Made by a program: the position numbers and the translations under genes. From Cyanothece sp. UBA12306 (GTDB taxonomy: Bacteria; Cyanobacteriota; Cyanobacteriia; Cyanobacteriales; Microcystaceae), in assembly GCA_003448685.1 (NCBI GenBank), contig DLXW01000138.1, forward strand, positions 1-19,265: DNA of 19,265 nucleotides, given 5' to 3'. Numbering within the stretch: the first letter of the stretch is position 1; every line of letters starts with the position of its first letter. This document shows positions 15,621 to 19,265 of the stretch, piece by piece. The notes under the pieces are model-generated. The model worked only from the letters and a program-made list of their open reading frames with translations, did no database searches and had not been told where the DNA came from.

Positions 15621-15880
15621 CTCAGGCTCTCCATCTTAAAGTAATCTTACAGGCTTAAATATCTTGGTCTTCAATCTAAATTGATTAGGATGAAGCAAAT
15701 CTATTGTCTCATAGTCTCGAACAATATCAAGATAAAAGCTGCCTTGCTGAATTTAGAAATAAATTGGGGATTAATATCTGTTGTTACTTTCAAAGGTAAG
15801 ATAAAAAAATTGCTATTTTGGCGATAGGTTTTATTGTTTGATAATGATAAAAGTTAAACTAATTAAGGTAAGTTATCCCT
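15621..15880. promoter_or_regulatory. Divergent intergenic region with possible TAXI promoter
   Basis: 260 bp between the dehydrogenase gene (minus) and the TAXI gene (plus). No gene is seen. A possible plus-strand promoter is TTGGCG (15818-15823), a 16-bp spacer, and GATAAT (15840-15845). The second hexamer matches consensus at five of six positions, the first only at three. AAGG lies about eleven bases before the TAXI ATG. Confidence 0.3.
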
Positions 15881-17167
15881 ATGTTGAAAAAAGCTACCCT
15901 CTCCATTGTTGTCGGAAGTCTAGTTATGGTGGGGATATTTTCCGTGGCTTGGTTCCAAGATCGCTATTATACTTCTACCTTAACTTTAGCTACTGGGGGA
16001 AAAACCGGTCAATATTATGCCTTTGGTGAAACTTTAGCTAAAGTGGTGGCTAAACATAAACCCCATTTTCGGATTAAGGTAATACAGAGCAATGGGGCAG
16101 TAGAAAATTTGGAGTTACTAGCAGAAAAAAAAGCGGATTTAGCAATTATCCAAAGTGATACAACTGTAACTCCTGACATCAAAGCGGTTAGCTTTCTATT
16201 TCCCGAAATGTTTCATCTGATTGTTAGAAAAGACTCAGGAATTACCAAAGTTGGTGACTTAGAAGGAAAACGCATTGCTCTGATGCCAGAAAATAGCGGT
16301 TCTTACCAGCTTTTTTGGGTACTGAGTCACCATTATCAAATTGATGAAACGGAATTGACAGCCATCCCTCTATCACCAACTAAAGCACATCAAGCTTTAA
16401 GTGAGGGGAAAGTTGATGCTATGTTTCGCGTTTTAGCTTTAGGAAATCCTTCTGTTACAAAATTACTGCAAAACCCTCAATTAGAGATTATTCCCATTGA
16501 TCAAGCTTCTGCTTTAAAATTAAAACTGCCAGCTTTGGAAAAAGGAGAAATTCCTAAGGGTGCCTATCATGGAGCTATTCCTATCCCTCCCCAAGATTTA
16601 TCTGGGGTTGGGGTGAGGGCGATTTTGGTTACTCGTGAGAAGATTGATCAAGAACTTATTTTTGAACTTACTCGAATTCTCAATGAAGCGCGCAATGATT
16701 TAGCGGAAGAATTTACCCCAGCAGCTATGATCCCCGAACCCCAATTGTATCGACATTGGGGATTTTCTTTTCATCAGGGAGCCAATGCCTATTACGATCA
16801 AGGTAAACCGACTTTTATTGTAGAATATGCTGAACCTATTGGTTTAGGGGTTTCTGTGACTGTGCTTTTGATTTCGAGTATTTGGCAGTTTCGGATGTGG
16901 TTACAAGGGAAACAAAAAAATCGAGCAGATTTTTATAATTTGGAACTTTTAATCTTAATTAAAAAAATTCAAGAAACTCAAGATATCAAGGAATTATATC
17001 AAGTTCGCAGTAAATTACTAGAAATGTTAGAATTAGTGGTAGTCGATTTAGATAAAGATCGCATTTCTCCTCAATCTTTTGAGTCTTTTACCTTTCCCTG
17101 GGAAGTGGCTTTGTCTAGTATTCACCATCGAGAACAATTATTAATAAATGGCTCCGATAAACCTTGA
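15881..17167 (+). CDS. TAXI-family TRAP-type solute-binding protein with C-terminal membrane anchor
   Basis: A periplasmic-type binding protein of the TAXI (TRAP-associated extracytoplasmic) group, which captures small organic acids for uptake. The 428-aa protein starts with a lysine-containing, hydrophobic signal or anchor (MLKKATLSIVVGSLVMVGIF). The binding domain runs to about 310 and shows TLATGGKTGQYYAFG (34-48), IIQSDTT (89-95), and VGDLEGKRIALMPENSGS (124-141). A second hydrophobic helix (about 319-336) is followed by a charged cytoplasmic tail of about 90 residues (338-428). So the protein is tethered and has an inside domain, unlike ordinary soluble binding proteins. No TRAP permease (DctM/DctQ-like) gene is in the window. 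The ligand is unknown. It may be a sensor rather than a transporter part. Confidence 0.85.
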   Translation: MLKKATLSIVVGSLVMVGIFSVAWFQDRYYTSTLTLATGGKTGQYYAFGETLAKVVAKHKPHFRIKVIQSNGAVENLELLAEKKADLAIIQSDTTVTPDIKAVSFLFPEMFHLIVRKDSGITKVGDLEGKRIALMPENSGSYQLFWVLSHHYQIDETELTAIPLSPTKAHQALSEGKVDAMFRVLALGNPSVTKLLQNPQLEIIPIDQASALKLKLPALEKGEIPKGAYHGAIPIPPQDLSGVGVRAILVTREKIDQELIFELTRILNEARNDLAEEFTPAAMIPEPQLYRHWGFSFHQGANAYYDQGKPTFIVEYAEPIGLGVSVTVLLISSIWQFRMWLQGKQKNRADFYNLELLILIKKIQETQDIKELYQVRSKLLEMLELVVVDLDKDRISPQSFESFTFPWEVALSSIHHREQLLINGSDKP

Positions 17168-17231
17168 TAATTTTTGGCGATATTTCCCCTAAATAGGGCT
17201 TACTGAATAAATACTACAAAGCAGTCTGGAT

Positions 17232-17252
17232 AAGGGTTTTGCCCCTTTTTTT
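17232..17252 (+). terminator. Possible intrinsic terminator of the TAXI gene inside the MITE
   Basis: AAGGG (17232-17236) can pair with CCCTT (17243-17247), and a run of seven T follows from 17246. The stem is only five pairs, so it is weak. It lies about 65 bp after the TAXI stop and inside the element. Confidence 0.35.
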
Positions 17253-17342
17253 GACAAGAAAAGTGCAAGAGTTTTGAATGAAGATTAGGGTTTGAGGGAA
17301 TTATACCCTTACACTTTTTATCTGATACATGGGTTAAAGCAG

Positions 17343-17375
17343 CTGCTCCCTGCTCCCTGCTCCCTGCTCCCTGCT
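17343..17375. repeat. Heptamer tandem repeat CTGCTCC x 4.7
   Basis: Four perfect copies of CTGCTCC and five bases of a fifth lie near the right end of the MITE-like element. This is a second STRR-type heptamer array with a unit unlike the one before hddC, and it is GC-richer than its surroundings. Confidence 0.9.
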
Positions 17376-17411
17376 AAAAGACTTATTCAGCAGACCCTAA
17401 ATATTGCTGCA

Positions 17412-18323
17412 TTAATCAAGTCCATGAATCACTAACTCATAATAATCTTGATGAATGGTTTCTAAACTTTCTTGTAATTCTTGAGCGTGTATCCAACCGA
17501 CACATCCTGAATATAAACATTTTTTTTCCCGATCAGCCAAAAAGACAAAAAGAACATTGAGGGGATTTTTCCAAATACGAATGGTTTTGCCATCTTGGAA
17601 CATTAAATAAATTTGCGATCGCTCAAAATCATTGTTTTGTGTCGGTGTCATTCCAGGAATAGAACTTAAACGTTCAATTAATTGGGTTGTTAAATCTTTT
17701 TCTTGACTAATAGGAAGGGGAATTATATACCAAAATTGTTCGATCGCATCAATAACTTGGGGTTCATTTTTTAAGTTTGCATGGGAAAATCCAGGTAAGC
17801 AAACTGATTTCGCCGAAGGAATTTGAGTTTCTTTAATTCTGATAGTTCCATCGGTTCCATTGCCGAGATCTCCGGCAATCACTAAACTAGGAATAGCATG
17901 GGCGATTTTTTCTGCCATGTCTTGGCGACTTTTCAGTAAATAAGCCGCAATTTCTAGATTTTCAGGGTCAAGTATGCCAAAGGAAGCAGTCCCATTAACA
18001 GGACAACCAATGAAAACAATAGAGTTAATTTTTGTCCATAATTCTGGATGGCTATGAACAAATTCTAGCCACATTAATCCCCCTAAAGAATAGCAAATTA
18101 TTCGCCAAGGAATATCAGGATAATTAGTAATTATTTCCGTTGCTTGTTGTTCAATTATTTCTCGAATATCTTCGACTTTACTCCAAGTTTTTAACCAACC
18201 AAAATTAGGTGCAATAATCTGAGTTTTGGCCGTTCCTAATGCTTTTGCTAGTTGGATGATTCCTTGATTTGTATCGGTCCATCCATGTTGTGTCAACAGG
18301 ATAAAATCTGGGGAGTCAATCAT
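17412..18323 (-). CDS. Alpha/beta hydrolase with extra C-terminal domain
   Basis: A 303-aa cytosolic-type protein whose first 200 residues form an alpha/beta-hydrolase fold. The oxyanion-type HGW (13-15), the nucleophile Ser79 in CYSLGG (77-82), and His181 in GFSHANL are visible. An aspartate near 152-158 (AGDLGNGTDG) would complete the triad. Residues from about 210 to 303 form a second domain of unknown function, mostly strand and helix, with the segments YLMFQDGKTIRIWKNP and two cysteines (269 and 274). The ATG at 18323 overlaps the purN stop (ATGA), so translation is coupled to purN. The substrate is unknown. No signal peptide is seen. Confidence 0.78.
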   Translation of the reverse strand: MIDSPDFILLTQHGWTDTNQGIIQLAKALGTAKTQIIAPNFGWLKTWSKVEDIREIIEQQATEIITNYPDIPWRIICYSLGGLMWLEFVHSHPELWTKINSIVFIGCPVNGTASFGILDPENLEIAAYLLKSRQDMAEKIAHAIPSLVIAGDLGNGTDGTIRIKETQIPSAKSVCLPGFSHANLKNEPQVIDAIEQFWYIIPLPISQEKDLTTQLIERLSSIPGMTPTQNNDFERSQIYLMFQDGKTIRIWKNPLNVLFVFLADREKKCLYSGCVGWIHAQELQESLETIHQDYYELVIHGLD

Positions 18324-18988
18324 GTCTTTAGGTTATTCCTCTGTGCTTTAGCAGCTAATGCAATTGCTTGGGGAAAAATTATATGTTCTTGCAGTTGAAT
18401 GCGAGCGTGTAAAGTTTCTGGGGTATCATCAGCTAAGATGGGGACTGCTGCTTGTAATAAAATCGGTCCGCTATCGACTTCTAAACTAGCAATATGGACA
18501 GTACATCCTGTAATCTTTACTTGGGAAGCTAAGGCTTGTTCAATCGCCCTAATTCCTTTAAAACTAGGTAATAAACTAGGATGAATATTAATTACGTGGT
18601 TAGGATAAGCTTCTAACAAAACAGGGGTGACAATTCGCATCCAACCCGCCATAATCACCCATTCTACTTGATGTTCACGAAAAGTTTCGACAATGGCTCG
18701 ATCTAAGTCTTCCCGTTGTTTAAATTCTCGATGATTTAGTAATTTTGCTAAAACGTTCAACCTTTGGGCTCTTTCTTGGACTTTGGCTTTAGGATTATTA
18801 TAGATTAATATGGGAATTTCAGCTTTAAGTTTGCCCTGATTTATTGCTTGAACAATGGACTCAAAATTAGTCCCACTACCTGATGCTAGAACTCCTAATT
18901 TCAAAGGACGATCTAACTCTAGTTCTTGTGAGGATAATTGAGGGGAAATTAAGCTGGGGGTAATAGCAGTTTTCATTAAATTATTCAT
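18320..18988 (-). CDS. purN: Phosphoribosylglycinamide formyltransferase (GAR transformylase 1)
   Basis: Transfers a formyl group from 10-formyltetrahydrofolate to GAR, the third step of purine synthesis, in the cytosol. The 222-aa protein carries LGVLASGSGTNFESIV (31-46) for phosphate binding, the catalytic stretch NIHPSLLPSFKG (133-144) with Asn133 and His135, and the following EVDSGPIL segment containing the conserved aspartate. The N-terminal 29 residues before RPLKLGVLASG are an extension, longer than in E. coli PurN (212 aa). The ATG at 18988 or the one at 18976 (MKTAIT) may be the true start. TATAAT on the minus strand (19008-19013) may be the -10 element. The hydrolase gene overlaps its end by 4 bp. 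Confidence 0.95.
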   Translation of the reverse strand: MNNLMKTAITPSLISPQLSSQELELDRPLKLGVLASGSGTNFESIVQAINQGKLKAEIPILIYNNPKAKVQERAQRLNVLAKLLNHREFKQREDLDRAIVETFREHQVEWVIMAGWMRIVTPVLLEAYPNHVINIHPSLLPSFKGIRAIEQALASQVKITGCTVHIASLEVDSGPILLQAAVPILADDTPETLHARIQLQEHIIFPQAIALAAKAQRNNLKT

Positions 18989-19128
18989 TCTTCATGATTT
19001 TTCATTAATTATAGTTTATTTTCTTTGTTTTATTCTCTAATTAAAGTATTAATTAATTATCGAATAAAAGCTATACCGTTCAATTCAAAAGGTTGATTAT
19101 ATTAAATGACTTTAAAATTCTTCTTTAA
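18989..19128. other. AT-rich gap between purN and the right-edge gene
   Basis: Very AT-rich, with no open frame of note. It holds the possible purN -10 hexamer TATAAT (minus strand, 19008-19013), with no convincing -35 element 17 bp upstream. Confidence 0.3.
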
Positions 19129-19265
19129 TTATTTTGCTTGATTTTTAATTATTTTTTGCACTTGACTAATGGTTGGATTTATTTCATAAATTGGCTGTTG
19201 ACCTTTTTCTGAGTAAACTTTTTGTTCCTGTTCGATCATCATAACATCTTGTTTAACTAAACCAT
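19129..19265 (-). CDS. C-terminal end of an unknown gene, truncated by the window edge
   Basis: On the minus strand the last 137 bases hold an open frame of 44 codons ending in TAA at 19129. It begins GLVKQDVMMIEQEQKVYSEK (incomplete on the left of the protein) and ends ISQVQKIIKNQAK. It is hydrophilic, rich in Gln, Lys and Glu, and probably helical. Internal methionines at codons 8 and 9 could also start a short 37-residue peptide, but no ribosome binding site is seen, so the end of a larger gene is more likely. The family is not recognised. Confidence 0.45.
   Translation of the reverse strand, partial: GLVKQDVMMIEQEQKVYSEKGQQPIYEINPTISQVQKIIKNQAK

Larger units (their letters stand above)
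17195..17398. mobile_element. MITE-like element, 204 bp, with 4-bp target duplication
   Basis: The left end reads AGGGCTTACTGAATAA and the right end, on the other strand, AGGGTCTGCTGAATAA, so 13 of 16 terminal bases match as inverted repeats. AAAT lies directly outside both ends (17191-17194 and 17399-17402), consistent with a 4-bp target-site duplication. No coding capacity is visible. Inside are a second inverted repeat (AAAAGTGCAAG at 17259-17269 with CTTACACTTTT at 17308-17318, 10 of 11) and a heptamer array. This is the pattern of a non-autonomous element moved by an unrelated transposase elsewhere. The parent insertion sequence is not identified. Confidence 0.65.

Noticed and set aside
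17343..17375. CRISPR array
   Set aside because: The repeat unit is only seven bases and has no spacers.

Overview
The window looks like chromosomal DNA of a low-GC cyanobacterium, most like the unicellular Crocosphaera/Cyanothece type; the genus is an inference. The evidence is a PetG subunit of the cytochrome b6f complex, a ferredoxin-type sulfite reductase, a short three-S1-domain ribosomal S1 paralogue, heptamer tandem repeats, and at least twelve exact HIP1 octamers (GCGATCGC). The HIP1 sites start at about 1654, 3875, 4018, 7109, 7831, 8845, 10102, 10574, 11178, 14039, 15227 and 17615. All lie inside coding sequence, where well under one would be expected by chance at this base composition.

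Left end (1-3608). A chimeric remnant joins the start of an AIPR-like protein to a piece of an IS200/IS605-type TnpB. Two tandem hairpins follow. Next come sulfite reductase (sir, minus strand), whose C-terminus looks like a ribbon-helix-helix domain, and an unknown gene broken by one amber codon.

3609-6456, plus strand: chorismate synthase (aroC), then a sugar-nucleotide pair, an HddC-like nucleotidyltransferase and an HddA-like GHMP kinase. These suggest nucleotide-activated heptose for surface glycans. A heptamer repeat lies directly before the hddC start. 6499-7561, minus strand: a cysteine-rich small protein and cobU (cobalamin assembly). 7701-9342, plus strand: a family 2 glycosyltransferase and a WcaF-type acetyltransferase, probably for exopolysaccharide.

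9395-9718, minus strand: two very short genes, petG (38 aa) and a 51-aa unknown protein just upstream of it. 9916-11643, plus strand: dienelactone hydrolase and the S1 paralogue. 11667-15620, minus strand: a secreted subtilisin-like protease with a multi-pass membrane C-terminus, then a translationally coupled pair, an alanine dehydrogenase/carboxyethylornithine synthase-like enzyme and a DMT/EamA exporter.

15881-19265: a plus-strand TAXI-type solute-binding protein with its own C-terminal membrane anchor. A 204-bp MITE-like element with inverted ends, a 4-bp target duplication and a heptamer array separates it from the minus-strand pair purN and alpha/beta hydrolase, which overlap by 4 bp. 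The end of one more minus-strand gene runs off the right edge.

Most of the window is ordinary housekeeping. The most interesting items are the TnpB/AIPR chimera, the dehydrogenase-exporter pair, the membrane-anchored TAXI protein without visible permease genes, the MITE, the amber-interrupted gene, the Sir tail and the small gene beside petG. No CRISPR array, tRNA or rRNA was seen.
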